Part shown: positions 1-8,238 of the stretch, piece by piece
How the letters are laid out: each line of letters begins with the position of its first letter
How positions within the stretch are numbered: the first letter of the stretch is position 1
Source: Planctomyces sp. SH-PL62
Lineage (GTDB): Bacteria > Planctomycetota > Planctomycetia > Isosphaerales > Isosphaeraceae
DNA: 64,000 nt
Reading direction: 5' to 3'
Assembly: GCF_001610895.1 (NCBI RefSeq)
Contig: NZ_CP011273.1
Span: 5,208,001 to 5,272,000 of the forward strand
Program-made: the position numbers and the translations under genes
Notes under the pieces: generated by a model
The model's database searches: none
What the model was told of the DNA's origin: nothing
What the model saw: only the letters and a program-made list of their open reading frames with translations

Positions 1-1017
1 GCCCGCGACAACCTGACGGCCTGGTGCATCGTCCCCTTCGATTCCAAGAATCGCACCCCCGAGGAGCGGGCGGCGATGCTGGAACGTCTGGGCTTCACGC
101 ACTTCGCCTACGACTGGCGGGCCGAGCACGTCCCGACGTTCGACCAGGAGGTCGAGGCCCTCAAGCGGCACGGCGTCGCGCTCGACGCGTTCTGGTGCCC
201 CGGCGAGCTGAACGACGACTCCAGGCGCATCCTGGACCTGCTCAAGCGGCACGGCCTCAAGTCTCAGCTCTGGATTCTGACGGATCTCGGGGCCGACCCG
301 GCTGAGGGAGCCGAGCAGGAGCGTCGCGTGGCCGAAGGGGTCGCGCGGATCAAGCCGCTGGCCCAGGCCGCCGCCGAGATCGGCTGCACCGTGGCCCTCT
401 ACAACCACGGCGGCTGGTTCGGCGAGCCTGAGAACCAGATCGCGATCATCGAGCGGCTGAAGCAGGACGGGGTCGCGAACGTCGGCCTCGTCTACAACCT
501 GCACCACGGGCACCCGCACGTCGACCGCCTGAAGCCGCTGTTGCAGACGATGATGCCGTATCTCCTGGCCCTGAACATCAACGGCATGGACCCCGGCGGC
601 GACGGAGGGGCCCGCAAGATCCTGCCGCTGGGCCAGGGCGGGCTCGACCTGGAGATCCTCCGCACGATCCGGGAGAGCGGCTACACGGGCCTGATCGGCA
701 TCCTCGGCCACACGCAGGACGACGCCGAGGAGCGGCTCCGCGACAACCTCGACGGCCTGGATTGGCTCGTCCCCCAGCTCGACGGCGCGGCGCCCGGCCC
801 CAGACCCACCCCGCGCACGCCGGTCCCCCCCTGCCCGCCCCGGCCGCCGCGGCCGGGCTCTCGCCGGCGGAGGCGCAGGAAGTCGCGACCGTGCTGGAAG
901 CCGCAAGACGCGAGGGCGACCCCACTCGGGGCGCGTCGGCGTTTACCGACGTCCGCTTCACCTGCTTCTCCTGCCACAAGGTGGGCGAGGTGGGTGGAGG
1001 GATCGGTCCCGAGCTGA
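1..1017 (+). CDS. Sugar phosphate isomerase/epimerase-type TIM barrel (5'-partial, N-terminal part of a frameshifted multidomain gene)
   Basis: The frame is open from base 1, so the start lies before the window. The protein resembles xylose isomerase-like TIM-barrel proteins: LGFTHFAYDW near the start, ALYNHGGWFGEPENQ, GLVYNLHHGH, and ALNINGMDPGG followed by a GYTGLIGILGH strand, which are barrel strands carrying His, Asn and Glu metal or substrate ligands. The barrel ends near base 780 (LDGLDWLVPQLDG). Beyond that the frame degenerates into Pro/Arg-rich nonsense until the stop at 1015-1017. Adding one C to the seven-C run at 825-831 joins this frame to the cytochrome c protein that follows, through a Pro/Ala-rich linker. 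I therefore read it as the N-terminal domain of one gene. The substrate is unknown. Confidence 0.75.
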   Translation, partial: ARDNLTAWCIVPFDSKNRTPEERAAMLERLGFTHFAYDWRAEHVPTFDQEVEALKRHGVALDAFWCPGELNDDSRRILDLLKRHGLKSQLWILTDLGADPAEGAEQERRVAEGVARIKPLAQAAAEIGCTVALYNHGGWFGEPENQIAIIERLKQDGVANVGLVYNLHHGHPHVDRLKPLLQTMMPYLLALNINGMDPGGDGGARKILPLGQGGLDLEILRTIRESGYTGLIGILGHTQDDAEERLRDNLDGLDWLVPQLDGAAPGPRPTPRTPVPPCPPRPPRPGSRRRRRRKSRPCWKPQDARATPLGARRRLPTSASPASPATRWARWVEGSVPS

Positions 1018-3854
1018 CCACGTTGACCCGGACGACGACGCCCGAGGAGATCATCGCCTCGGTGCTCTGGCCCCGGCGCACGGTCAAGGAGGGCTACGAG
1101 GCGTTCGCCTTCGCCCTCGACGACGGCCGGTTCGTCCAGGGTTACAAGGCGGCGGAGACCCCGGCCGAGGTCCAGGTCCGCGACGCGGCCTCCGGCGAAG
1201 TCGTCCCGATCGCGAAAGACTCGATCGAGGAGGTCAAGCCCCTGGGCACCCTGATGCCCGAGGGCCTGGCCTCCTCGATGTCCCCTCGCGAGCGGAGCGA
1301 CCTTGTCAGCTTCCTGTTGACCCTGGGGGCCGAGGGGGTGATGACCCCCTCGCTGACCCCGCCGGCGCACGCCCACGCCCCGGCCGAGTTCGCGTACGAC
1401 CAGAAGCCCCTCCGCCCCGAGTTCTACACCAGCGCCGACGACCATGTGAACCGGAACCGGGTCTTCGACTTCTACGCCAAGGAGGCGGACCACTTCCGCA
1501 AGCAGGCGAATCCGCCGTCGCTGCTGCCGATGTACCCCGGCCTCGACGGCGGCAAGTCGGGCCACTGGGGCAACCAGAACGAGTCCACCTGGGCCGACGG
1601 CCGCTGGAATGAGAGCGACCTGGGCTCGGTCCTGGCGGGCGTCTTCCGGGCCGAGGGCCTCACCATCCCCAAGGCCGTCTGCCTGCGGCTGGGCGAGAAC
1701 GGCGAGCTCTCCGCCTGCTTCAACCCCCAGACGCTGACCTATGAGGCGCTCTGGACCGGCGGCTTCGTCCGCTTCTCCAGCGTCCGCCACGGCTTCATGG
1801 AGGGCCTGATCCAGGACGGCCAGCCCCTGCCACGGCCCGAAGCCGCCGCGCCCGGCGGGCCGTTCGTCTACAAGGGATACTACCGACACGGCAAGCGCGT
1901 GATCTTCTCGTACACGATCGACGGCGAGGACTGGCTCGACGCCCCCTGGGTGGACGAGTCCGGCCGGTTCGTGCGGGAGGCCGGCCCGGCCGCCTCGCAC
2001 CGGCTCCGCGACCTCACGCGCGGCGGGGCCGCGCAATGGCCCCAGGTGCTCGTCACCCACGGCAAGCTCGGCCAGTCTCGACCGTTCGCGATCGACACGA
2101 TCGAGCCGCCGTTCGAGAACCCGTGGAAGGCCCTGATGTTCTTCGGCGGGCTCGACTTCCTGCCCGACGGCACGGCGATGATCGCCACGATGGAAGGGGA
2201 CGTCTGGCGGGTCGAGGGCCTGAACGACGACCTGGCGAACGTGGCCTGGCGGCGGTACGCCTCGGGCCTGCACCAGCCGCAGGGGGTGGTCGTCGCCGAC
2301 GGCAAGGTCTACGTCGTGGGCCGAGACCAGATCACCGAACTGCAAGACCTCGACGGCGACGGCGAGGCCGATTTCCACCGCTGCGTCAACAACGCCTACC
2401 TGACCTCCCCGTCCGGCCACGACTTCGTCTGCGGGCTCGAACGCGACGCGGCCGGGAACTTCTACACGGCCTCCGGCCCCCAGGGCCTGCTTCGCGTCCC
2501 CGCCGACGGCGGCCCCCCCGAGGTGCTCGCCACCGGCTTCCGCAACCCGGACGGGCTCGGGCTCACCAGGGCCGGCGTCCTCACCACGCCCCAGTCCGAA
2601 GGCGAATGGGTCCCCACCTCGCAGATCTGCGAGATCCGGCCCGGCGCCCATTACGGCTACCCCGGCCCCAAAGATGACAGGCCCCCCGCCCTCCCCCTCG
2701 TCTACCTCCCGCGCGGGATCGACAACTCCAGCTCGGCCCAGGTCGAGGTGACGGGCGACCGCTGGACGCCGTTCCAGGGGAACCTCGTCCACCTGTCGTT
2801 CGGCGGGGCGGCGGCCTTCCTGGTCCTTCGCGACGAGGTCGACGGCCAGCCCCAGGGAGCCGTCGTCCCGCTCCCCGGCGACTATCTCTCCGGCATCCAT
2901 CGCGGCCGGTTCAGCCCGCGAGACGGCCAGCTTTACGTCTGCGGCCAGGCCGGCTGGGGGACCTATTCGTCGCTCGACGGCTGCTTCCAGCGGCTCCGCT
3001 ACACCGGCGACCCGGTCCAGACGCCGAAGTCGATCCGGGCGGTCGAGAACGGCGTGGTCCTGACGTTCCACCTCCCCGTCGACCCGGCCGTCGTCGCCCA
3101 GCCCGGCGCGTGCTTCGCGCAGGCCTGGAACTACCGATACAGCAGCGGCTACGGCTCGCTGGAATACTCGACCCGGCACCCAGGGACGCCGGGGCACGAC
3201 GTCCTGCCGATCCGCTCGGCCCACGTCCTGGGCGACGGCCGGACGCTGTTCCTGGAGATCCCCGACCTCCAGCCGGTGAACACGCTCCACCTGCGCCTGG
3301 ACGTCGGCGGGGATGCGCCCCAGGAACTCTTCGCGACCGTCCACAAGCTCGCGCCGCCGTTCACCGAGTTCGAGGGCTACCGGCCCGAGCCGAAGACGAT
3401 CGCGGCCCAGCCGATCCTCGCCGACATGGCCGCCCTGAAATTCAAGAAGGCCCCCAACCCCTGGGCCGCCAAGCTCCCCAAGGCCCGCGCGGTCGAGATC
3501 GCCGCCGGGAAGAACCTGACGTACACGGTCCCGGCGTTCAAGGTGAAGGCCGGCGAGACCATCCGGCTGACCTTCACCAACCCCGACGTCGTCCCCCACA
3601 ACTGGGTGCTGCTCCGCCCCGGCTCGCTGGCGACGGTCGGCGACCTCGTCAACAAGATCATCGCCGAGCCCGACGCCGCGATGCGGAACTACATCCCCCA
3701 GACCGATGACGTCCTCGCCTACGTCGACATCGTCGACCCCGACAAGAAAGCCGTCATCCACTTCAAGGCCCCGGACACCCCCGGCCGCTACCCCTACCTT
3801 TGCAGCTTCCCCGGCCACTGGATGGTCATGAACGGCGTAATGACCGTCGAATGA
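762..3854 (+). CDS. PVC-type cytochrome c / DUF6797-like / azurin-like multidomain protein (C-terminal part of the frameshifted gene)
   Basis: The frame opens at a TTG at 762, but believable protein begins near 830 (LPAPAAAAGLSPAEAQE), so independent initiation is doubtful. In order it has a cytochrome c heme site C68-F-S-C71-H72 followed by the planctomycete heme-binding signature ending LMPEGLASSM...LVSFLLTLG. Next comes a region with YPGLDGGKSGHWGNQNE that I recall as DUF6797, then a propeller-like dehydrogenase region (FFGGLDFLPDGTAMIATMEGDVWRV), and finally a cupredoxin. The cupredoxin has VVPHNWVLL and C1014-SFPG-H1019-WMV-M1023, the azurin ligand spacing C-x4-H-x3-M. It is probably exported and may pass electrons from sugar oxidation through heme to copper in one chain; that role is inference. 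The domain assignments are firmer than the start. Confidence 0.8.
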   Translation: MARPPARRRGARPQTHPAHAGPPLPAPAAAAGLSPAEAQEVATVLEAARREGDPTRGASAFTDVRFTCFSCHKVGEVGGGIGPELTTLTRTTTPEEIIASVLWPRRTVKEGYEAFAFALDDGRFVQGYKAAETPAEVQVRDAASGEVVPIAKDSIEEVKPLGTLMPEGLASSMSPRERSDLVSFLLTLGAEGVMTPSLTPPAHAHAPAEFAYDQKPLRPEFYTSADDHVNRNRVFDFYAKEADHFRKQANPPSLLPMYPGLDGGKSGHWGNQNESTWADGRWNESDLGSVLAGVFRAEGLTIPKAVCLRLGENGELSACFNPQTLTYEALWTGGFVRFSSVRHGFMEGLIQDGQPLPRPEAAAPGGPFVYKGYYRHGKRVIFSYTIDGEDWLDAPWVDESGRFVREAGPAASHRLRDLTRGGAAQWPQVLVTHGKLGQSRPFAIDTIEPPFENPWKALMFFGGLDFLPDGTAMIATMEGDVWRVEGLNDDLANVAWRRYASGLHQPQGVVVADGKVYVVGRDQITELQDLDGDGEADFHRCVNNAYLTSPSGHDFVCGLERDAAGNFYTASGPQGLLRVPADGGPPEVLATGFRNPDGLGLTRAGVLTTPQSEGEWVPTSQICEIRPGAHYGYPGPKDDRPPALPLVYLPRGIDNSSSAQVEVTGDRWTPFQGNLVHLSFGGAAAFLVLRDEVDGQPQGAVVPLPGDYLSGIHRGRFSPRDGQLYVCGQAGWGTYSSLDGCFQRLRYTGDPVQTPKSIRAVENGVVLTFHLPVDPAVVAQPGACFAQAWNYRYSSGYGSLEYSTRHPGTPGHDVLPIRSAHVLGDGRTLFLEIPDLQPVNTLHLRLDVGGDAPQELFATVHKLAPPFTEFEGYRPEPKTIAAQPILADMAALKFKKAPNPWAAKLPKARAVEIAAGKNLTYTVPAFKVKAGETIRLTFTNPDVVPHNWVLLRPGSLATVGDLVNKIIAEPDAAMRNYIPQTDDVLAYVDIVDPDKKAVIHFKAPDTPGRYPYLCSFPGHWMVMNGVMTVE

Positions 3855-3880
3855 CGCCACGCCTCGCGCCCCCCAACGTC

Positions 3881-3930
3881 CTTTCCCCCTCGCGGGGGAA
3901 GGTGGCCCGCAGGGCCGGATGAGGGGGTGA
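3881..3930. repeat. Intergenic hairpin repeat element between convergent genes
   Basis: A C-run then G-run inverted repeat (CTTTCCCC...GGGGGAAG, about 8 bp with one wobble) is followed by a second short palindrome (GGCCCGCAGGGCC) and GGATGAGGGG. It lies between the convergent stops at 3854 and 4043 and could end transcription from both sides. A related arrangement, with C-rich and G-rich arms followed by CATGAGGG, occurs at 13725-13760. I recall similar elements scattered in Isosphaeraceae genomes but cannot check that here. Confidence 0.45.
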
Positions 3931-4042
3931 CGAGCACCAAGACCGTCGGCGCTTCAGGCGGCCGGATTGCGAATCCCGACGGCTGACTCGCGCGTCTTCT
4001 GCTTCATCCGGCGCCTGCGCGGTCTGGCTCCCCGCCGGGCTC

Positions 4043-4948
4043 TCAGTAGGCGTCGCCGTCGACGAGGGCGCCGTCGGAGCGATGGGCGAGGGAGCGGAGG
4101 ACGGCGCGGTTGATGCGCGACTTGAGATAGCGCACGGAGCCGTCGCCCATGAGGAAATTGGCCCCGCCGGGGTGCTTGCTGGAGAAGCCGCCGACCAGTT
4201 CGGGGGTGAGCGTGCCGTCCTCGATCATCGCCTGGAGGACGACCGGATCGAACAGGCGACCGGCCACGGCCCCCCGCTTCTGCATCACGAGTTCCTGCGC
4301 GTCTTCCTGGTTGACGCCCCATCCGGCGTTGCGAATCGTGGCCGAGGTCCCCATCGCCCAGGTGCCGAGGACGCCGGCCATCGACGTCTCGCCCACCAGG
4401 ATCGTGTACGCGGGGCCGTCGACCAGATCCGCACGCGTGATGTGGCTGTTGAGGAAGAAGACGCCGTGGTCGTCCACGTCGATCGCCTTCTCCACGTCAT
4501 GATGACATGCGGCGTAGTTCATCGCCTGGGAGAACGGATTCGAGGGACAGGAGAAGGTGCCGATTCGCAGCTCGATCGCGGAGGCGTTCCCGCCGGCATA
4601 CGCGCCGAGCATGAAATTCAGGTGATTGTAGACGTTCCGCCGCTCCAGGAACGGCAGGATCCGCGCCGCCCATCCGAAGCGGTAGCCGGTCGGGTCGTTC
4701 GTGATCGGCCCCTGAAAGTCGACCACGCCGGGGGGATAGACCCGGTTGGACGCGGCGTAGTTCTCCAGGGCGACGCCCAGTTGCAGCAGGTTGTTCGTGC
4801 ACTGGATCCGCCGGGCGGCTTCGCGGGCCGATTGCACGGCCGGCAGCAGCAGCGAGATGAGCACGCTGATGACGCCGACGACGATCATCAGTTCGATCAG
4901 CGTGAACCCGGCGAGTCGTCGCGGGGCGGCCTCAGTACGCATCGTCAT
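4043..4948 (-). CDS. DUF1559 prepilin-type protein (third of three)
   Basis: 301 residues. The N-terminus carries a class III prepilin leader (Arg-rich, then GFTLIELMIVVGVISVLISLLLPAV), cleaved after Gly by a prepilin peptidase and N-methylated. DUF1559 follows, ending in the family signature H-PGGANFLMGDGSVRYL. The family is hugely expanded in Planctomycetota and is thought to form or decorate pseudopili; the function is not established. It starts inside the end of the preceding DUF1559 gene (17 bp overlap), so the two are translationally coupled. ATG codons at 4948 and 4942 are both possible. This is the last gene of the pseudopilus operon. It shares a 55-bp identical block with the neighbouring copy. 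Confidence 0.92.
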   Translation of the reverse strand: MTMRTEAAPRRLAGFTLIELMIVVGVISVLISLLLPAVQSAREAARRIQCTNNLLQLGVALENYAASNRVYPPGVVDFQGPITNDPTGYRFGWAARILPFLERRNVYNHLNFMLGAYAGGNASAIELRIGTFSCPSNPFSQAMNYAACHHDVEKAIDVDDHGVFFLNSHITRADLVDGPAYTILVGETSMAGVLGTWAMGTSATIRNAGWGVNQEDAQELVMQKRGAVAGRLFDPVVLQAMIEDGTLTPELVGGFSSKHPGGANFLMGDGSVRYLKSRINRAVLRSLAHRSDGALVDGDAY

Positions 4949-5891
4949 CGATCTCCTCCCCGTCCGACCGATGCCCGAGCGCGCGATAGACGGCCGGGGC
5001 GATCGAGGCCCTCAGGAACCGGACCGAGCCGTCGCCGAACGCGAAGACCGCGCCGTCGCCCCGGTGATTGCTGCTGAATCCGCCGACGTAGCCGGGGGGC
5101 GCGACGAGCGTCCCGTCGGCGATCCCCTCCTCCAGCGCGGCGGGCGTCCGGGGCGAGGCGAGCCACGCTTCCGACCGTCCCGCGTCCCCCAGCGCCGCGA
5201 CGTCGACCCCGTTGATCGGCGAGCCCGTGTTGCGGAGCGAGCTGCGGCCCCCCAGGAACCAGCCGGCGGCCGTCGGGTAGGCGACCTCCCCGAAGAACAA
5301 CGTCTGCGAGAGCCCGTCCGAGACGTCGGCCGCGCGAAGCCGGCTGTTGAGGAAGAAGACGCCGTGGTCGTCCACGTCGATCGCCTTCTCCACGTCGTGG
5401 TGCACCGCCGCGTAGCTCGTCCGGCCCATCTCCCACGCGGCGGGCTGCGCCGGGGCCGTCCCCAGGAGTCCCCAGGACGCCGCGGCCCAGTTGCCCCTCG
5501 GGTCGGCGTCCGGGCATCGCAACGTCGACATCGTGATCCGACGCGCCGTCGAGTTGCCCGAGTCCGTCGCGCCGAGGCTGAAGTTGATCGCGCCGTAGAC
5601 GCCTTGCTGCTCGGCGAAGGGGAGGAGCGACGCCGCCCAGCCCATGCGGTACGTCGCGGCCGACTCCGAGAACGGTCGCGCGTCGTCCACCACGCCCGGG
5701 GGATAGACCTCGAACGTCCCCTGATAGCTCTGGAGGGCCAGGTGGATCTGCTTCAGATTGTTGATGCACTGGATCCGTCGCGCGGCCTCGTTCCCCCACA
5801 GGAGGGCGGGGAGCAGGAGCGAGAGGATCACCGCGATGATCCCCAGCACGGCGATCATCTCGATCAGGGTGAAGCCGGTCCGGCGTCTCAT
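4932..5891 (-). CDS. DUF1559 prepilin-type protein (second of three)
   Basis: 319 residues. The leader MRRRTGFTLIEMIAVLGI has the usual Gly-Phe cleavage site with Glu at +5, then a hydrophobic helix (VILSLLLPALLWG). DUF1559 follows with NNLKQIHLALQSY, the conserved CPDADP Cys, and the terminal [21 protein letters not shown] motif. The C-terminus EEIDDDAY resembles those of its neighbours (VDGDAY, LSDDSY). The gap to the upstream DUF1559 gene is 28 bp. It is probably an exported or filament-associated surface protein. The segment VEKAIDVDDHGVFFLNS is shared, almost base for base, with the next gene. Confidence 0.92.
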   Translation of the reverse strand: MRRRTGFTLIEMIAVLGIIAVILSLLLPALLWGNEAARRIQCINNLKQIHLALQSYQGTFEVYPPGVVDDARPFSESAATYRMGWAASLLPFAEQQGVYGAINFSLGATDSGNSTARRITMSTLRCPDADPRGNWAAASWGLLGTAPAQPAAWEMGRTSYAAVHHDVEKAIDVDDHGVFFLNSRLRAADVSDGLSQTLFFGEVAYPTAAGWFLGGRSSLRNTGSPINGVDVAALGDAGRSEAWLASPRTPAALEEGIADGTLVAPPGYVGGFSSNHRGDGAVFAFGDGSVRFLRASIAPAVYRALGHRSDGEEIDDDAY

Positions 5892-5919
5892 GGTTCGTCT
5901 CCCTCACCGACGCGCGGGG

Positions 5920-6846
5920 TCAGTACGAATCGTCGCTCAGCATCTCGCCGTCGGCCCGGTTGCCGAGCCGGCGGAAGACCTCGGCCGAGATCGAGCTTTT
6001 CATGAACCGGACCGAGCCGTCGCCGAAGACGAAGTTGGCCCCGCCCGGGTGCGGGCTGCCGAACCCGCCGACGAACTTGAGGGCGTCCTCGGTCGCCTGC
6101 TTTTCGTCGCCGGGGCGCAGGAGGCTCCCCGGATCGACCGGGCCGTCCTCGGTCCAGACCGGCTGGCTCGCCGACGCGTTGACGAGCGTCCCGGTGTTGC
6201 GGAGGGTCGCCCGCGTCCCCGACGCCCAGCCCAGGTCGAGGCCGTCGTTGCGCTTCTCGCCGACGAACAGCGTCTGGCTGGTCCCGTCGGTGATCTCCTC
6301 ATACCGGATGGCGCTGTTGAGGAAGAGGACGCCTCGGTTGTCGGCGGCGATCGGGGCCTCGACGTCGTGGTGCACGCCGGCGTAGTTCGACAGCGGGATC
6401 CCCTGCGGGTTGCGCATCAGATTCGCGCCGTCGGACGGGCAGAGGAACGAGCGGACCAGGTTATGCCGCGTCGTGAAGTTGGACTGGTCGTAAAGACTGA
6501 TGTTGAAGTTGAAGTGATTGTAGACGTTCTTCAGCTCCATGTAGGGCGTCAGCCGGGCGAGCCAGTTGAAGCCGTAGCCCTTGGGCTGGTCGAGGACCGG
6601 CCCCTTCCCCTCGTCGACGACGCCGGGGGGGAGGACCTCGAAGGCCCCCTCGTAGTTGTGCAGCGCCACGCCGATCTGCATCAGGTTGTTGACGCAGGTC
6701 ACGCGGCGGGCGGCCTCGCGGGCCGCCTGCACGGCGGGCAGCAGGAGGGCGACCAGGACGGCGATGATGGCGATGACCACCAGCAGCTCGATCAGCGTGA
6801 AGCCCCGCCGTCGGCGTGCGGGCGAATCCAGAATACGCGGGATCAT
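5920..6846 (-). CDS. DUF1559 prepilin-type protein (first of three)
   Basis: 308 residues. After a short basic leader with the processing site [13 protein letters not shown] there is a long hydrophobic helix ([24 protein letters not shown]). DUF1559 follows, with a CPSDGANL Cys region and the terminal [17 protein letters not shown] signature. It lies 26 bp downstream of the GspK/PilX-like gene in the same direction, so it is probably expressed with the secretion machinery. This is the copy closest to the DUF1559 consensus as I remember it. Its role as pseudopilin or as cargo cannot be decided from sequence. Confidence 0.92.
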   Translation of the reverse strand: MIPRILDSPARRRRGFTLIELLVVIAIIAVLVALLLPAVQAAREAARRVTCVNNLMQIGVALHNYEGAFEVLPPGVVDEGKGPVLDQPKGYGFNWLARLTPYMELKNVYNHFNFNISLYDQSNFTTRHNLVRSFLCPSDGANLMRNPQGIPLSNYAGVHHDVEAPIAADNRGVLFLNSAIRYEEITDGTSQTLFVGEKRNDGLDLGWASGTRATLRNTGTLVNASASQPVWTEDGPVDPGSLLRPGDEKQATEDALKFVGGFGSPHPGGANFVFGDGSVRFMKSSISAEVFRRLGNRADGEMLSDDSY

Positions 6847-6872
6847 GTCGGGACTCCTCGATCGCTAGGATG

Positions 6873-7274
6873 TCAGGGCGTTTCGGGCACGTCGACCTCG
6901 CGGCTCGATCGGGCGCGGCGCGGGGGGTCGGGGGGGTAGTCGGCCTGGACGCGGACCACCCGCGCCCCGCCGCCGGTCGGGTTCGTCTCCACGCGGATCG
7001 TCACCACGGCCGCCGCGTCCAGGGCATCGGCCGGGATCTCCCAGCGCTCGCCCTGGTAGCCGGGCTCGGCCGAGAGCCGGGCGAGCGCCCGGTCGACGCC
7101 CGCGTCGGCCAGCAGATCGGCCTGCATCGCCCGCTCGTTCGAGCTCGTCCGGTCGCGATAGGCGACGCCCAGCCGGACCAGCTCGGCGCTGATCAGGGCG
7201 ATCACGAACAGGAGGATGAGGACGGCCACGGAAGTCAGCCCGCGCCGGCGAGTCCGCCTTGGGGGGGTCTTCAC
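6873..7274 (-). CDS. GspK/PilX-like pseudopilus accessory protein
   Basis: 133 residues starting at GTG; this start overlaps the preceding stop as GTGA. A basic N-terminus (MKTPPRRTRRRGLTSVAVL) leads into one membrane helix (VLILLFVIALISAELVRLGVAYRD). The remainder is short and soluble, with LLADAGVDRALARL, the pattern seen at the start of GspK and PilX proteins (AEAGlerAlarL). It lacks the usual large C-terminal domain of GspK. The likely role is a minor pseudopilin or filament-tip component. The assignment rests on N-terminal pattern and operon position. Confidence 0.7.
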   Translation of the reverse strand: MKTPPRRTRRRGLTSVAVLILLFVIALISAELVRLGVAYRDRTSSNERAMQADLLADAGVDRALARLSAEPGYQGERWEIPADALDAAAVVTIRVETNPTGGGARVVRVQADYPPDPPRRARSSREVDVPETP

Positions 7275-7813
7275 GGCTTGGCTCCTTCGGGTTGGGTGGC
7301 GCTCGCGGCGGCCGGCGCGGCCAGGGCCAGGATCTCGACGGTCCGCACCGGGTCGAGGCGATCCGGACGAGGCTGGACGTCGACGGCCAACGCCGCGAAC
7401 CGCCGGCCGTCGATCTCGCGAAGCTCCAGCCTGGCGCCGATCGCCTGGGGGATGCGGTACGGCTCGCGGGCCGCGTCCTTCCCCTCCTCGACGACGACTC
7501 GCGCGAGGTCTCCGCGCTCGTCGACGCGGTACTCCACGCCCCGGCCGGTGTGCGGCTCCAGGCGGAGGACCCGGCCGTCGAGCGCCAGGCCCCGCGCGTC
7601 GTGGACGTCGGACCGGAAGCGGCGGGCCAGGCGGCCGAGCGTCTCCGACCGCTCGAACGCGGCGCGGCCGTCGGCCTCCAGGCGCATCGTCAGGCCCAGG
7701 ACCATCACGCCCAGTCCCAGCATCACCGCCACGGCCGCCAGCAGGACCGCCAGCTCCACCAGGGTCACGCCGCGACGCGAGGCCGATGCTCGATGACTTG
7801 CGGAAGCCCTCAT
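7271..7813 (-). CDS. GspJ-like minor pseudopilin
   Basis: 180 residues. The leader SASRRGVTLVELAVLLAAVAVMLGLGVMVLGL is a type IV pilin processing site (G-VTLVE) plus helix, followed by LARRFRSDVHDARGLALDG and a small beta-rich domain (LRLEPHTGRGVEYRVDERG), as in GspJ-type minor pseudopilins. The start at 7813 overlaps the preceding gene as ATGA, so translation is coupled. It sits between the GspI-like and GspK-like genes, which is the classical I-J-K order and supports the call. There is no Cys pair and nothing unusual in length. Confidence 0.75.
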   Translation of the reverse strand: MRASASHRASASRRGVTLVELAVLLAAVAVMLGLGVMVLGLTMRLEADGRAAFERSETLGRLARRFRSDVHDARGLALDGRVLRLEPHTGRGVEYRVDERGDLARVVVEEGKDAAREPYRIPQAIGARLELREIDGRRFAALAVDVQPRPDRLDPVRTVEILALAAPAAASATQPEGAKP

Positions 7814-8238
7814 GACCCCTCCTTCCGGCGATGGACCCAGGTCGTGAGTTTGACGGGGGCGTCGAAGTCGCCGGCCCGGTTGCGCCAGCGGACCTGGACG
7901 GCGACGCGCTTCGACCCCGGGCCGCCGGCCGCGTCGTCGCCCGTCACCTCCGCCGTCACCTCGGCGCCCGGCAGGCGCGAGGCGGCCTGGGACCTCGCGG
8001 CGACCTCCCTGGCGGAGTCGGGCGTCAGGCCGTCGAAGGGACGGGCCTTCAGAAATTCCACGACGTTGGCGGCCTCGACGGCGGCCGACTGGCGTCGGTC
8101 CCACGTCCGGCGCTCGGAGGCGACGGCGCCGATCACTTTCGTGATCAGCGTCATGGCGATCATCAGCATCACGGCCGACATCGCCGCCTCGATCAACAAC
8201 GACCCGCGGCGAGCCCGCCGCCCTCGTACCGCGATCAT
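7810..8238 (-). CDS. GspI/PilV-like minor pseudopilin
   Basis: 142 residues. The start at 8238 overlaps the GspF stop as ATGA; the frame could be extended further upstream but that part is a shadow of gspF. The N-terminus RARRGSLLIEAAMSAVMLMIAMTLITKV carries a variant prepilin site (G-SLLIEA in place of GFTLIE), with Glu at +5 kept. The rest contains AAVEAANVVEFLKA and a beta-rich tail. Order and size match GspI. Processing probably needs a prepilin peptidase encoded elsewhere, since none is present in the window. Confidence 0.72.
   Translation of the reverse strand: MIAVRGRRARRGSLLIEAAMSAVMLMIAMTLITKVIGAVASERRTWDRRQSAAVEAANVVEFLKARPFDGLTPDSAREVAARSQAASRLPGAEVTAEVTGDDAAGGPGSKRVAVQVRWRNRAGDFDAPVKLTTWVHRRKEGS

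Noticed and set aside
681-3860. 1059-residue minus-strand ORF opposite the cytochrome c/azurin gene
   Set aside because: The protein is Val/Gly/Asp/Arg-rich nonsense typical of the complement of high-GC codons, and the plus strand has clear motifs.
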